DNA from: an uncultured Shimia sp.
GTDB lineage: Bacteria > Pseudomonadota > Alphaproteobacteria > Rhodobacterales > Rhodobacteraceae
Direction: 5' to 3'
DNA length: 64,000 nucleotides
Assembly (NCBI RefSeq): GCF_947498095.1
Contig: NZ_CANMJE010000011.1
Span: forward strand, 1-64,000
Position numbers and translations under genes: made by a program. The notes below the pieces were generated by a model, which did no database searches, was not told the origin of the DNA, and saw nothing but the letters and a program-made list of their open reading frames with translations. Of this stretch, positions 16,271 to 24,877 are shown piece after piece. Position 1 is the first letter of the stretch, and every line of letters starts with the position of its first letter.

Positions 16271-16978
16271 TTATCCACCCAAGAACGACTTGCGGACTTC
16301 GGGATCGGCGAGCAGCTCTTTTCCCGTACCGGAATAGGCATTGCGGCCGGTGACCAGCACATAGCCTTTGTCCGCGATCTCGAGCGCTTGCCGCGCGTTC
16401 TGTTCGACCATCAGGATCGGAATGCCCGTGCGGCTGACCTCGATGATGCGGTCGAACAATTCATCCATTACAATTGGGGATACGCCTGCTGTGGGTTCGT
16501 CCAGCATCAGGACCTTGGGTTGGGTCATCAGCGCACGCCCGACAGCCACCTGTTGACGTTGCCCGCCCGACAACTCGCCGGCATGCTGATAGCGTTTCTC
16601 TTTCAGGATCGGGAACAGATCATAGACCTGTGTCATGGTATCGCTGAAATCGTCGGTGCGGATAAAGGCGCCCATCTCAAGGTTTTCCTCGACCGTCATC
16701 GAGGTAAAGATGTTCTGGGTTTGTGGCACAAACCCCATGCCCTTTTGCACGCGGGCCTGTGGGCTGAGATTGGTGATGTCTTCACCGTCCAGCATTACCT
16801 TGCCCGTGTGCACATTCAGCATGCCAAAGACCGCTTTCATGGCGGTCGATTTGCCTGCGCCGTTTGGACCAACGATCACGGCAATCTCGCCCTTATCAAC
16901 GGCAACGGTGCAGTCATGCAGGATGTCCGGCCCCTTGCCGTAACCACCTGTCATGTTTTCTCCGATCAGAAAGCTCAT
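16271..16978 (-). CDS. livF: Branched-chain amino acid-type ABC ATPase LivF
   Basis: A 235-residue ABC ATPase. Walker A is GPNGAGKS at residues 37-44, the signature LSGGQRQQVAVGRAL near 140, and Walker B VLMLDEPTAGVSP follows, with the IEVSRTGIPILMVEQNARQAL end typical of LivF. It couples ATP hydrolysis to transport through LivH/LivM, together with LivG. It is separated from the upstream small gene (17149-17532) by 170 bases, the widest gap inside the block, and from the downstream one by three bases. Confidence 0.92.
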   Translation of the reverse strand: MSFLIGENMTGGYGKGPDILHDCTVAVDKGEIAVIVGPNGAGKSTAMKAVFGMLNVHTGKVMLDGEDITNLSPQARVQKGMGFVPQTQNIFTSMTVEENLEMGAFIRTDDFSDTMTQVYDLFPILKEKRYQHAGELSGGQRQQVAVGRALMTQPKVLMLDEPTAGVSPIVMDELFDRIIEVSRTGIPILMVEQNARQALEIADKGYVLVTGRNAYSGTGKELLADPEVRKSFLGG

Positions 16979-17148
16979 GCTCTCTCCTGTTTCTTCTGTT
17001 GGCCGGGTGCACGGGTTTTTAACCTGCGTGTTTCGGCTCTGTGTCCCTGTTTAACCATCTTTGCCCGAGATGATCCTTTTCACGTCTTTTGGTTTGGCAC
17101 TGGCAATCCCGGATCGGGCGATATCAGAAATGTCGCTCAACAGTTCCA

Positions 17149-17532
17149 TCACATCGAAATACACTGACCAAGATACTGCATCGGCGCGAGGTCCCGTCCT
17201 GAAATCTCATTTTCCGAACGCACCGCGTCGCCATTGTCGATCAGCAGTGTGGTCGTGGTAATCCCGCCTGAAATCGGCTTTTCCATGATCGTGATGGCAC
17301 GGTCGCCAAAGATCATTTCCAACTCGATCAGATCACTTTTCATGCCGATCCGCTCAGCGACCTCAGTTTCAAGATCGACCTTGTAGCGAATGTCGACGCC
17401 ATCATGATCGCACTTGCGGTTCGGATCACATTTCCAGTCAAAAAAGCACTTGAAGATGATGCCTTCGGCAGCAGCAGGCACCGCAAAAGCAGCGCCAACA
17501 ACAAATGCTGAGATGCGCAGGAAACTGTGCAC
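17149..17532 (-). CDS. Small secreted four-cysteine protein (liv operon, copy A)
   Basis: A 127-residue product. The signal peptide MHSFLRISAFVVGAAFAVPAAAE is cut near residue 22. Cysteines lie at 29, 35 and 41 (five-residue spacing) and at 124 in a terminal YLGQCISM. The end closely resembles copy B (YRGQCLEG). The body is rich in beta-type sequence (ITIMEKPISGGITTTTLLIDNG). It begins two bases after the livG stop. No named family is recognised. The shared layout of four cysteines, signal peptide and operon location makes these three a small paralogous set. Confidence 0.75.
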   Translation of the reverse strand: MHSFLRISAFVVGAAFAVPAAAEGIIFKCFFDWKCDPNRKCDHDGVDIRYKVDLETEVAERIGMKSDLIELEMIFGDRAITIMEKPISGGITTTTLLIDNGDAVRSENEISGRDLAPMQYLGQCISM

Positions 17533-17534
17533 GA

Positions 17535-18317
17535 TCAGGCCTCCATCATGTCTTTGTTCTTAAGGCCCGTGCCAAGATAGGCTTCGATGACTTGCTCGTT
17601 GGCTTTGATCTCAGCCAATGTCCCTTCGGCAAGGACCTTGCCTTCGGCCATACAGATCACCGGATCACAGATTTTCCCTATGAAATCCATATCATGCTCG
17701 ATCACGACAAAGGTATAGTCACGCTCTTTATTGAGCCTTAGGATCGCGTCACCAATGGTGTTCAACAGGGTCCGGTTTACACCCGCGCCAACCTCATCCA
17801 GAAACACAATCTTGGCATCGACCATCATCGTTCGGCCCAATTCCAACAGCTTTTTCTGTCCGCCCGAAACCTGTCCAGCCTTGTGATCGGCCAGATGCTC
17901 AATGGTCAGAAACTCAAGAACCTCATCGGCCTTCGCGCGCAGGGCGCGCTCTTCGTCGGCAATCCGTTTGCGGCCAAACCATGTGTTCCACAAAGCTTCG
18001 CCCGATTGCGTGCCAGGAACCATCATCAGGTTCTCACGGCAGGACATTGACGAAAACTCATGTGCAATTTGGAACGTCCGCAACAGACCTTTGTGAAACA
18101 GATCGTGGGGCGGCAGGCCAGTGATGTCCTTGCCAGCCATAGAGACCGTACCGGAAGTTAGCTTAAGAACTCCGGCGATCACGTTGAAAAGAGTGGTTTT
18201 TCCAGCGCCATTAGGTCCAATCAGACCAGTGATGGATCCGGGTTCGATTGACAGGGTTGCCCCATCCACGGCGCGAAACCCGCCGAAATGTTTGTGAACG
18301 TCCTCGACGACGATCAT
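17535..18317 (-). CDS. livG: Branched-chain amino acid-type ABC ATPase LivG
   Basis: A 260-residue ABC ATPase with Walker A GPNGAGKT at residues 34-41, signature VSGGQKKLLELGR and Walker B IVFLDEVGAG. The DEVGAG form differs slightly from the DEPxAG seen in most LivG proteins but keeps the catalytic glutamate. The C-terminal ADGKVLAEGTLAEI-type region is normal for the subfamily. It follows the substrate-binding protein gene by 97 bases, in which a hairpin lies. It presumably forms a heterodimer with LivF. ATG at 18317 gives MIVVEDVHKHFGG, the usual N-terminus. Confidence 0.92.
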   Translation of the reverse strand: MIVVEDVHKHFGGFRAVDGATLSIEPGSITGLIGPNGAGKTTLFNVIAGVLKLTSGTVSMAGKDITGLPPHDLFHKGLLRTFQIAHEFSSMSCRENLMMVPGTQSGEALWNTWFGRKRIADEERALRAKADEVLEFLTIEHLADHKAGQVSGGQKKLLELGRTMMVDAKIVFLDEVGAGVNRTLLNTIGDAILRLNKERDYTFVVIEHDMDFIGKICDPVICMAEGKVLAEGTLAEIKANEQVIEAYLGTGLKNKDMMEA

Positions 18318-18364
18318 ATGTAATCCCCCGCGACGCTCGTAAGCGCCTTACTTACATGTTGAAA

Positions 18365-18389
18365 CAGCCCGGGAATAGACCCCGGGCTG
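18365..18389 (-). terminator. Intercistronic hairpin after the binding-protein gene
   Basis: A perfect 9-bp inverted repeat CAGCCCGGG / CCCGGGCTG with a 7-base loop sits between livK and livG. On the minus strand only TTT follows, so it is likely a partial terminator or RNA-stabilising hairpin that lowers transporter expression below that of the binding protein. Confidence 0.6.
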
Positions 18390-18414
18390 CTCTGCATTTT
18401 TTGAAACTCGCGTA

Positions 18415-19596
18415 TTAACGGAAGCCTGCGGTGTTGTCTTTGCCACCATCGTAGGCGATCTCGCGGTAGTTGCCGGCCGCTTCACCTGGTCCGATCAGCT
18501 CAACACCGGTCGCGCCTTCAAAGTCAACTTCACCACCACCGGCGAGGATTTCCAGCGCCTTAGCCAGTTCGCCAACGGCGATCTTTTCACCCGGCGCGTT
18601 GGCCACATCCATGACCTTGTCTTTGTAGACCTGAGGATCAGAAGATCCGGCGGCCTGCATGGCGAGCATGATCAGGGCTGCAGAGTCATAGGACTCAGGT
18701 GTAAAGGGCGATGTCGAGTCAAACGCACCATCAACCAGCGCAGCATAGGCTTCTGCCAGTTCGGTCGACGGGCTTGGGTGTGCACCCGAAGAGCCATCGA
18801 TTTCCGAGCCAAAGTTCTCAAGCAGTTTTGCCGAGATCATGCCGTCAGGGAAGTGGAACGTGTCAAACGCACCCGAGTCGAGAGCCGCGCGAACAACGCC
18901 TGACCCACCTTGGTCGACATAACCGGCAACAACCAGACGCTCACCGCCTGCAGAGGCCAGGGCCGCGACTTCGGCTGAGTAGTCTGCTTTGCCATCTTCG
19001 TGAGCCGCATTGATCGTGACTGTGCCACCGGCTGCTTCAAACGCGGCCTGGAAGCTGTCTGCAAGACCTTTACCATAGTCGTTGTTGGTATAGGTGACCG
19101 CGACTTCCTTGATGCCGAGGTCGGTCAGGATATCAGTGATGACAACACCCTGACGTGCGTCCGACGGTGCGGTGCGGAAGAACAGGCCGTTGTCTTCGGC
19201 AGTCGACAGTGCGGGCGAGGTGGCCGAGGGCGATACCATCACAACACCGTTGGCAACAGCAACGTTAGACAGAATTGCACCGGTTACACCCGAGCAGTCC
19301 GCGCCAACGATACCTTTAACGCCATCTGACGTGATCAGGCGTTCTGCAACAGCTGTCGCAGCAGCGGCATCGATACAAGTCGAGTCGCCGCGTACTGGGG
19401 TTACGGTCGAGCCGCCCAGCAGCTTGCCAGAGTCTGTGACTTCTTTCATGGCGAGTTCTGCGCCAGCCGCCATGGACGGCGTCAGCGATTCAATCGGGCC
19501 CGTAAAGCCCAGGATCACACCCAGTTTGATATCTTCGGCGGAGGCGGCGCCAGCGACCAGTGCGGTGGCGGCGGTTGCCATCAGCAGTTTCTTCAT
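18415..19596 (-). CDS. livK: ABC transporter substrate-binding protein (LivK type)
   Basis: A 393-residue periplasmic type I binding protein. The signal peptide MKKLLMATAATALVAGAASAED is cut near residue 20. The mature start is IKLGVILGFTGPIESLTPSMAAGAELAMKEV, and a conserved VKGIVGADCSGVTGAIL segment follows, as in LivJ/LivK-like receptors. It delivers the substrate to LivHM. GGGAGTG precedes the ATG by about seven bases. It is the first gene of the unit, and a perfect 15-base palindrome lies 90 bases upstream at 19686-19700. Ligand identity cannot be decided from sequence. Confidence 0.9.
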   Translation of the reverse strand: MKKLLMATAATALVAGAASAEDIKLGVILGFTGPIESLTPSMAAGAELAMKEVTDSGKLLGGSTVTPVRGDSTCIDAAAATAVAERLITSDGVKGIVGADCSGVTGAILSNVAVANGVVMVSPSATSPALSTAEDNGLFFRTAPSDARQGVVITDILTDLGIKEVAVTYTNNDYGKGLADSFQAAFEAAGGTVTINAAHEDGKADYSAEVAALASAGGERLVVAGYVDQGGSGVVRAALDSGAFDTFHFPDGMISAKLLENFGSEIDGSSGAHPSPSTELAEAYAALVDGAFDSTSPFTPESYDSAALIMLAMQAAGSSDPQVYKDKVMDVANAPGEKIAVGELAKALEILAGGGEVDFEGATGVELIGPGEAAGNYREIAYDGGKDNTAGFR

Positions 19597-19685
19597 GAGA
19601 CACTCCCTATGTCTTTATGTGTTTGGATTTCTTTGCTCCAGCCCTCAGCCTAAGCGCGGTTTTTTCAAAAGAAAAGGGGATAATG

Positions 19686-19700
19686 AGCGGAATTTCCGCT
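19686..19700. promoter_or_regulatory. Perfect 15-base palindrome, candidate operator
   Basis: AGCGGAATTTCCGCT is fully self-complementary around its central T. It lies between the divergent livK and sugar dehydrogenase genes, about 90 bases from the livK start, a fitting place for a regulator of the transporter. Regulator unknown. Confidence 0.35.
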
Positions 19701-19770
19701 GGGGAAACCCTGAAAAATGGCAGATGAGGGCTAGATCGACAAAAAACGTCTAATCCGGAGGAAAGCCTAT

Positions 19771-20883
19771 ATGTTCAGACAGATTCGACGTGCAGCCATT
19801 ACCGCTCTCATTCTTGGCCTATTGCCGCTCGCGGCATCGGCGCAGACGATTGCGTCCAGTCAGGGAACCCTCAAAGTTACTGAGATGGGCAAAGGGTTCT
19901 CGACGCCTTGGGCGATCGGGTTTCTGCCAGAAGGCGGATTTCTGGTGACCGAACGCAAAGGGCGCCTTTGGCGGGTGGATGATGGTGATCGCTCAAAGAT
20001 CGGCGGCCTGCCAAAAATTCAGGCCAAAGGGCAGGGTGGACTGCTGGACATTCTCATCCCGCGTGACTTTGCGACCCGGCGCGAGTTGTTTCTGACGTTT
20101 TCAAAAAAGGTGCCCGGAGGGACAGGGACGGCTGTTGCACGGGCGCGACTGGATGCTGGCGCAACGCGTTTGCGGGATGTCCAAGTGATTTTTGAGATGT
20201 CCGACGGCGCGTCTGGCGGGCGACACTTTGGTAGCCGTCTGGTTGAGAGATCTGATGGGACGTTGTTTGTTACAATTGGTGATCGCGGCGCGGACGAAGC
20301 AGCCCAGGACCTCAATAGCCATAAGGGCAAGATTTTACGCATCTCTCGCAATGGCGCTGTGCCGGGTGACAATCCGTTTGTTGGCCAGACCTCGGCGCTA
20401 CCGGAGATTTGGTCATACGGGCATCGAAACCCGCAAGGGTTGGCAATGGATGCACGAGGTCGTCTTTGGGGTGTTGAGCACGGCGCCAAAGGCGGGGACG
20501 AGGTTAACGCGATCTCCAAAGGGCGCAACTATGGTTGGCCCGTGATCTCTTATGGCACGCACTATTCGGGGGCCAAAATCGGTGAAGGCACGGCTCAAGC
20601 AGGAATGGAGCAGCCGGCATTCTATTGGGATCCGTCAATCGCGCCTTCGGGCATGATGATCTATTCCGGAAAGCTCTGGCCAAAATGGCGAGGGCATACA
20701 TTCATTGGAAGTCTGAAATTTGATTATATCTCAAGACTTTCCGTGTCACCTTTGAAGGAAAGAGAACAAATAAAAGCGTCTGAGACTGCACGCGTCCGGG
20801 ATGTCCGCGAAGCGCCGGATGGATCGATATGGTTCATCGCCGAAGACAGCGGGAAAATCCTGCGCCTGACACCCGTCAAATAG
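19771..20883 (+). CDS. PQQ-dependent soluble aldose/sugar dehydrogenase (YliI-like)
   Basis: A 370-residue exported protein of the glucose/sorbosone dehydrogenase beta-propeller family. The signal peptide ends near residue 24 (AASAQT). Family blocks are present: FSTPWAIGFLPEGGFLVTERKGRLW, the GGRHFGSRLV segment, IGDRGADEAAQDL, YGHRNPQGLA with the conserved histidine, and VEHGAKGGDEVN. Relatives such as E. coli YliI use PQQ to oxidise aldoses in the periplasm. The true substrate is not predictable. GGAGG stands about ten bases ahead of ATG 19771. It is divergent from livK and followed by a small exported protein gene, possibly in one unit. Confidence 0.9.
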   Translation: MFRQIRRAAITALILGLLPLAASAQTIASSQGTLKVTEMGKGFSTPWAIGFLPEGGFLVTERKGRLWRVDDGDRSKIGGLPKIQAKGQGGLLDILIPRDFATRRELFLTFSKKVPGGTGTAVARARLDAGATRLRDVQVIFEMSDGASGGRHFGSRLVERSDGTLFVTIGDRGADEAAQDLNSHKGKILRISRNGAVPGDNPFVGQTSALPEIWSYGHRNPQGLAMDARGRLWGVEHGAKGGDEVNAISKGRNYGWPVISYGTHYSGAKIGEGTAQAGMEQPAFYWDPSIAPSGMMIYSGKLWPKWRGHTFIGSLKFDYISRLSVSPLKEREQIKASETARVRDVREAPDGSIWFIAEDSGKILRLTPVK

Positions 20884-20941
20884 CTGGCCTTTCCCTGTCA
20901 GCATGTGCCAACATGGCAGCATATCAACCCAATTGGATGCC

Positions 20942-21379
20942 ATGATGCGCCCGTTCTCCGCCCTTGTCCTTGCTCTCGTCATGTCGTGCCCGTTGGCGCT
21001 GCCAGCTTCAGCACAATCCGAAACGCCGACGAGCACCCGTCAGGTTTACACTCAGGCGCGGGCTGAGCTGGACATGTTGATCATGCAACGCCGCATGGGG
21101 GATGCGATCCGCATGTTCGATCAAGTGATCGAAATCGACGAAGCGGAACTTGCAGCTTTGGATGCACAGATGCTCGAATTGTTCGAGCAAGATTTTGGGA
21201 ATGTCGGGTTGGTGCGGTCAGTCGTGCACAAGAACGGATTCCGCCAAGAAATGATCGCCTACTGGACCGGTCGCGATTACCTGTATCTGTACCTTTTGCT
21301 ACACACAGACAAATCGACCATTCGCCTGCTTAACTTTCAGTTCGACACCGATTTCCACGCGCTGAACGATCTGTTCTGA
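20942..21379 (+). CDS. Small exported protein of unknown function
   Basis: A 145-residue protein. I start at ATG 20942, which gives a clean signal peptide (MMRPFSALVLALVMSCPLALPASAQ, cut near residue 25). An earlier ATG would hide it. The mature part is helical and acidic in the middle (FDQVIEIDEAELAALDAQMLELFEQDFG) and ends with an aromatic-rich stretch (RDYLYLYLLLH...NFQFDTDFHALNDLF). No family is recognised. It follows the sugar dehydrogenase by 58 bases on the same strand and ends six bases before the converging GlxA-type regulator stop. Confidence 0.7.
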   Translation: MMRPFSALVLALVMSCPLALPASAQSETPTSTRQVYTQARAELDMLIMQRRMGDAIRMFDQVIEIDEAELAALDAQMLELFEQDFGNVGLVRSVVHKNGFRQEMIAYWTGRDYLYLYLLLHTDKSTIRLLNFQFDTDFHALNDLF

Positions 21380-21385
21380 TACCAA

Positions 21386-22393
21386 TTATACGGAAAGACG
21401 TGCTGCCTGGGTACCTCGCTCACGATAGGGCGTGGTGTCGTAATGGGCCCGATAGCATTTTGAGAAATGACTGGGTGAGGCAAAGCCACAGGCAAGCGCC
21501 ACGTTGATCACGCTCATATCTGTTTGCATCAAAAGGTTCCGTGCCTTCTGCAGACGCAATTCCATGTAATAGCGTTTGGGCGAGCGGTTCAGATAGCGCC
21601 GGAACAGGCGCTCCAACTGACGCGTGGACATGCCCACATCCTTGGCCAGTATCGAGGGGCTGATCGGCTCTTCGATATTGCTTTCCATCATCTGGATGAC
21701 TTGGCTCAGCTTGGGATGACGCACGCCAATACGTGTCGGCACAGACAGGCGTTGCGTGTCCTGATCGGTGCGGATTGACGAATAGATCTGTTGATCGGCC
21801 ACCCAGTTGGCCAGTTCCTCGCCGTGGTCGTCGGCGATGATTTGCAGGAACATGTCGATCGAAGAAGTTCCGCCAGCCGTGGTCATGCGGTTGCCATCGA
21901 TCGAGAATACCGATTTGCCCAATTCAACTTCGGGGAACTCTTCAGCAAAGCTGTCCTGGTTTTCCCAGTGAATCGTGGCTTTCTTACCGTCCAGCAATCC
22001 CGCCTTGGCCATGACATAGGCGGCGGTGCACAATCCACCCACACGCACGCCCTTGCGGGCTTCGCGCCGCAGCCAGTTTAGCAGACGTTTGCTTGTGGCT
22101 TGTTGAATGTCGATCCCACCACACAAAATGATCGTGTCATCACGATGGAGTTCAATCAGATCCTCATCCAGCAGGAATTTTGTTTCGGTTGAGCTGGTCG
22201 CAGACTCACCACCGTCGCCAATCAGCAGCCAATCGTAATAGCGTTGTGGACTGCGACGGTTGGCCAGTCGTAGGCAATCAAGTGCAGACGCAAACGACAA
22301 AAGCGTGAAATTCTCAAGTAAAACAAAGACAAAACGTCTGGATTTGCCTGAAGTAGTCGAGTTTGGTGTGGATGATCTGACTTGCGACATCAT
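21386..22393 (-). CDS. GlxA family transcriptional regulator (AraC-type HTH)
   Basis: A 335-residue two-domain regulator. The N-terminal DJ-1/PfpI-like (glutamine amidotransferase-like) domain covers about residues 18-200, with GLCTAAYVMAKAGLLDGKKATIHW around the nucleophile elbow. The C-terminal AraC double HTH covers about 225-325 (LAKDVGMSTRQLERLFRRYLNRSPKRYY; VALACGFASPSHFSKCYRAHY). The best known relatives (GbdR, CdhR, ArgR of Pseudomonas) respond to glycine betaine, carnitine or arginine. The effector here is unknown. Transcription runs away from the class II DAHP synthase gene. Confidence 0.88.
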   Translation of the reverse strand: MMSQVRSSTPNSTTSGKSRRFVFVLLENFTLLSFASALDCLRLANRRSPQRYYDWLLIGDGGESATSSTETKFLLDEDLIELHRDDTIILCGGIDIQQATSKRLLNWLRREARKGVRVGGLCTAAYVMAKAGLLDGKKATIHWENQDSFAEEFPEVELGKSVFSIDGNRMTTAGGTSSIDMFLQIIADDHGEELANWVADQQIYSSIRTDQDTQRLSVPTRIGVRHPKLSQVIQMMESNIEEPISPSILAKDVGMSTRQLERLFRRYLNRSPKRYYMELRLQKARNLLMQTDMSVINVALACGFASPSHFSKCYRAHYDTTPYRERGTQAARLSV

Positions 22394-22547
22394 CGAGAAT
22401 CCTGAACAGGTCGGGCTGTTTGGCCCTTAGGGGAAAATCTTAGCGCCAATTCCTAGCATTAGGTCAAGGCCCGTAATTCAGAACTGGTCCTTGCTCAAGA
22501 GCTTTTGTATAGAGAGGCCCTGACCAAATTGAGACCGGAGAGAGACA

Positions 22548-23915
22548 ATGGCAGAATGGCTAAAATCTGGCTGGCGGAACAAGCCGCGCATCCAGATGCC
22601 TGACTACACGGATGAGGACGCGCTGAAGGCTGTTGAGGCCCAGCTGGCCAGTTATCCGCCGTTGGTTTTCGCAGGTGAAGCGCGCCGCTTGAAAGAGAAG
22701 CTTGGGGCCGCAGCACGCGGCGAAGCCTTTTTGTTGCAAGGCGGCGATTGCGCCGAGAGCTTTGAGCAGTTCAGCGCTGACGGAATTCGCGACACGTTCA
22801 AAGTGATGTTGCAGATGGCGATGGTCCTGACTTATGGCGCCAAGGTGCCTGTGGTCAAAGTTGGCCGCATGGCCGGCCAGTTTGCCAAGCCCCGTTCAGC
22901 AGCGACCGAGACTGTCGATGGTGTGGAACTGCCCAGCTACCGTGGGGACATCATCAACGAGCTGGATTTCACGCCTGCGTCGCGCATTCCTGACCCGAAG
23001 AAGATGCTTCAGGCCTATACCCAAGCCGCAGCGACGCTGAACCTGCTGCGCGCGTTTTCGACAGGTGGTTACGCCGACGTGCACCAAGTCCACGCTTGGA
23101 CCTTGGGATTTGTCGAAGGTGAAAAGGCCGCGAAATACCGCGACATGGCCAATCGTATCTCTGATGCGTTGGATTTCATGAATTCGGCAGGTGTGAACCC
23201 CATTACCTCTGCATCTTTGAAAACTGTGGATTTCTATACCAGCCACGAAAGCCTGTTGCTTGAGTATGAAGAGGCGCTGACACGCGTGGATTCAACCAGC
23301 GGCAAATGGTTGGCCGGATCTGGCCACATGCTGTGGATCGGTGACCGTACACGTCAACCTGATGGTGCGCATGTCGAATTCCTGAGCGGTGTCCAGAACC
23401 CGATTGGCCTGAAGTGTGGTCCGACCACCTCGGCTGAAGATCTCAAGGTGCTTCTGGCCAAATTGAATCCCAAAAACGAAGAGGGGCGCTTGACCCTGAT
23501 CGCGCGCTTTGGGGCAGGATCGGTTGGTGAACACCTGCCACGCCTGATCAAAACGGTGAAAGAAGAGGGCGCGAACGTGCTGTGGTCTTGTGATCCGATG
23601 CACGGGAACACGATCAAGTCGGCCACTGGCTACAAAACCCGGCCCTTTGACAGCGTGCTGCGCGAAGTTCGTGAGTTCTTTGGTGTTCACAAGGCCGAAG
23701 GTACAGTGCCGGGCGGCGTGCATTTCGAGATGACCGGTCAAGACGTCACAGAGTGCACCGGTGGTGTTCGTGCGGTGACCGAAGAAGATCTCTCAGACCG
23801 CTACCACACAGCCTGCGATCCGCGCCTCAATGCGTCGCAGTCGCTGGAACTTGCGTTCCTTGTGGCGGAAGAGCTGTCTTCGTTGCGTCAGGAGCGTCAG
23901 GCACAGGCAGTCTGA
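22548..23915 (+). CDS. Class II 3-deoxy-7-phosphoheptulonate (DAHP) synthase
   Basis: A 455-residue plant/actinobacterial-type (class II) DAHP synthase, condensing phosphoenolpyruvate and erythrose-4-phosphate at the start of the shikimate pathway. Hallmarks are the [12 protein letters not shown] block, [23 protein letters not shown], the [23 protein letters not shown] region and [12 protein letters not shown] with metal-binding residues. Length fits the class. A GGAGAGAG site precedes ATG 22548. A strong terminator follows directly. It appears monocistronic. Feedback properties cannot be read from the sequence. Confidence 0.94.
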   Translation: MAEWLKSGWRNKPRIQMPDYTDEDALKAVEAQLASYPPLVFAGEARRLKEKLGAAARGEAFLLQGGDCAESFEQFSADGIRDTFKVMLQMAMVLTYGAKVPVVKVGRMAGQFAKPRSAATETVDGVELPSYRGDIINELDFTPASRIPDPKKMLQAYTQAAATLNLLRAFSTGGYADVHQVHAWTLGFVEGEKAAKYRDMANRISDALDFMNSAGVNPITSASLKTVDFYTSHESLLLEYEEALTRVDSTSGKWLAGSGHMLWIGDRTRQPDGAHVEFLSGVQNPIGLKCGPTTSAEDLKVLLAKLNPKNEEGRLTLIARFGAGSVGEHLPRLIKTVKEEGANVLWSCDPMHGNTIKSATGYKTRPFDSVLREVREFFGVHKAEGTVPGGVHFEMTGQDVTECTGGVRAVTEEDLSDRYHTACDPRLNASQSLELAFLVAEELSSLRQERQAQAV

Positions 23916-23940
23916 GGCCGACATTGTTGCAAACGAATTG

Positions 23941-23975
23941 CGGCGGGTCTGAGGAAACAGGCCCGCCGTTTTTTT
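23941..23975 (+). terminator. Terminator after DAHP synthase gene
   Basis: The 11-bp stem CGGCGGGTCTG / CAGGCCCGCCG (one G-U) is followed by seven T residues. It overlaps the last codon of the converging PAS-protein gene. Confidence 0.9.
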
Positions 23976-24618
23976 ATGTGTCGTTCACAACCAGACGCAG
24001 ATGCGGAACACCAGTAGACACAGTACGCGGCAAAGATGCCGGAGGGCCCTTGCGCGCGCTTGCTGGATCGGAAGGTGTCATGGCGTGAACATCGCGCAAC
24101 GTCCGCTGAAAGCTGCTGGTCAGCCCAAAACGGCGTGGCGACCCGCCAATCTGCCTATCAATCTCAAGCCCACCAAGAACGCGTGTCACGTCTCCTTTGG
24201 AGGACCGCAAGGGCAACAGAATCATTTCACCGGTCAGGGCAGGGCGCCCGATTCCACGTTCGGCAGACAAGCTTAAACGGGCCCGTGCCGGACCGCTAAA
24301 GACGCTTTCCAACACGTCCCGAAACCCATCGCGGCTTGATATGCCGATCAAAGACGAGACCGGCATACCGTGCGTATCCATCCCCATGATTTCTTTGAAC
24401 AGGCCACCTGCAATACGAATGCGTGCCAAGCCCTGCGCCATACGCTCAAGGATGAACGCATGGCGCAGGGCCTGCTCGATCCCGCGTGGGTCAACCTCAA
24501 GCCGCATCGGCATATCGCGCCCGTCTCGCAGCGCGTCCCAATAAGATTCGATTTCGCGCAGAACTGCCCCGTGTGGTCGCCCCGTCTTACGTCCATACCC
24601 GCCATCAAGAAATCGCAT
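23974..24618 (-). CDS. PAS domain protein (PAS_5 / MopJ-like)
   Basis: A cytoplasmic protein of about 214 residues with a PAS_5-type domain: an ESYWDALRDGRDMPMRLEVDPRGIEQAL start, then FILERMAQGLARIRIAGG and the GMPVSSLIG segment. The C-terminal third holds basic residues and a PRTVSTGVPHLRLVVND end. The group includes MopJ, a Caulobacter motility regulator, but most members are uncharacterised and single-domain. I choose ATG 24618, preceded by AAAGG, which puts the protein start close to the PAS domain. The frame is open to 24708, which would add 30 residues. Its stop lies inside the DAHP synthase terminator. Confidence 0.75.
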   Translation of the reverse strand: MRFLDGGYGRKTGRPHGAVLREIESYWDALRDGRDMPMRLEVDPRGIEQALRHAFILERMAQGLARIRIAGGLFKEIMGMDTHGMPVSSLIGISSRDGFRDVLESVFSGPARARLSLSAERGIGRPALTGEMILLPLRSSKGDVTRVLGGLEIDRQIGGSPRRFGLTSSFQRTLRDVHAMTPSDPASARKGPPASLPRTVSTGVPHLRLVVNDT

Positions 24619-24860
24619 GTCACTCAACCTTTGCTCACCCAGCAAAAAAAGCGCCCCCCGTGGCCTCGTGATCGTTGCGCGTTCCAGTCCTCCAAAGAGC
24701 CAAGTCAAGTCGCATTCAGATCATCGTTACCACCCGGTTAACATCTCACATTTTCTCTAAATGCAGGAAAAAAGCTGGCAAAGTGGTTAACCTTGCGGAC
24801 GGCGTTCCGGGTGATGCTTGCTTGCGAGGGCAGAATGGCTTTAGGTGACGGCACGGAACC

Positions 24861-24877
24861 AAAAGGAGGCCCGCTTG
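24861..24877 (+). promoter_or_regulatory. Ribosome binding site and TTG start of yicC
   Basis: AAAAGGAGG is placed five to seven bases before TTG at 24875. The product then begins (M)LHSMTGFA, matching the MIRSMT-type N-terminus of YicC proteins, so TTG is favoured over both the ACG-side ATG-less extension and the inner ATG at 24887. Confidence 0.7.
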
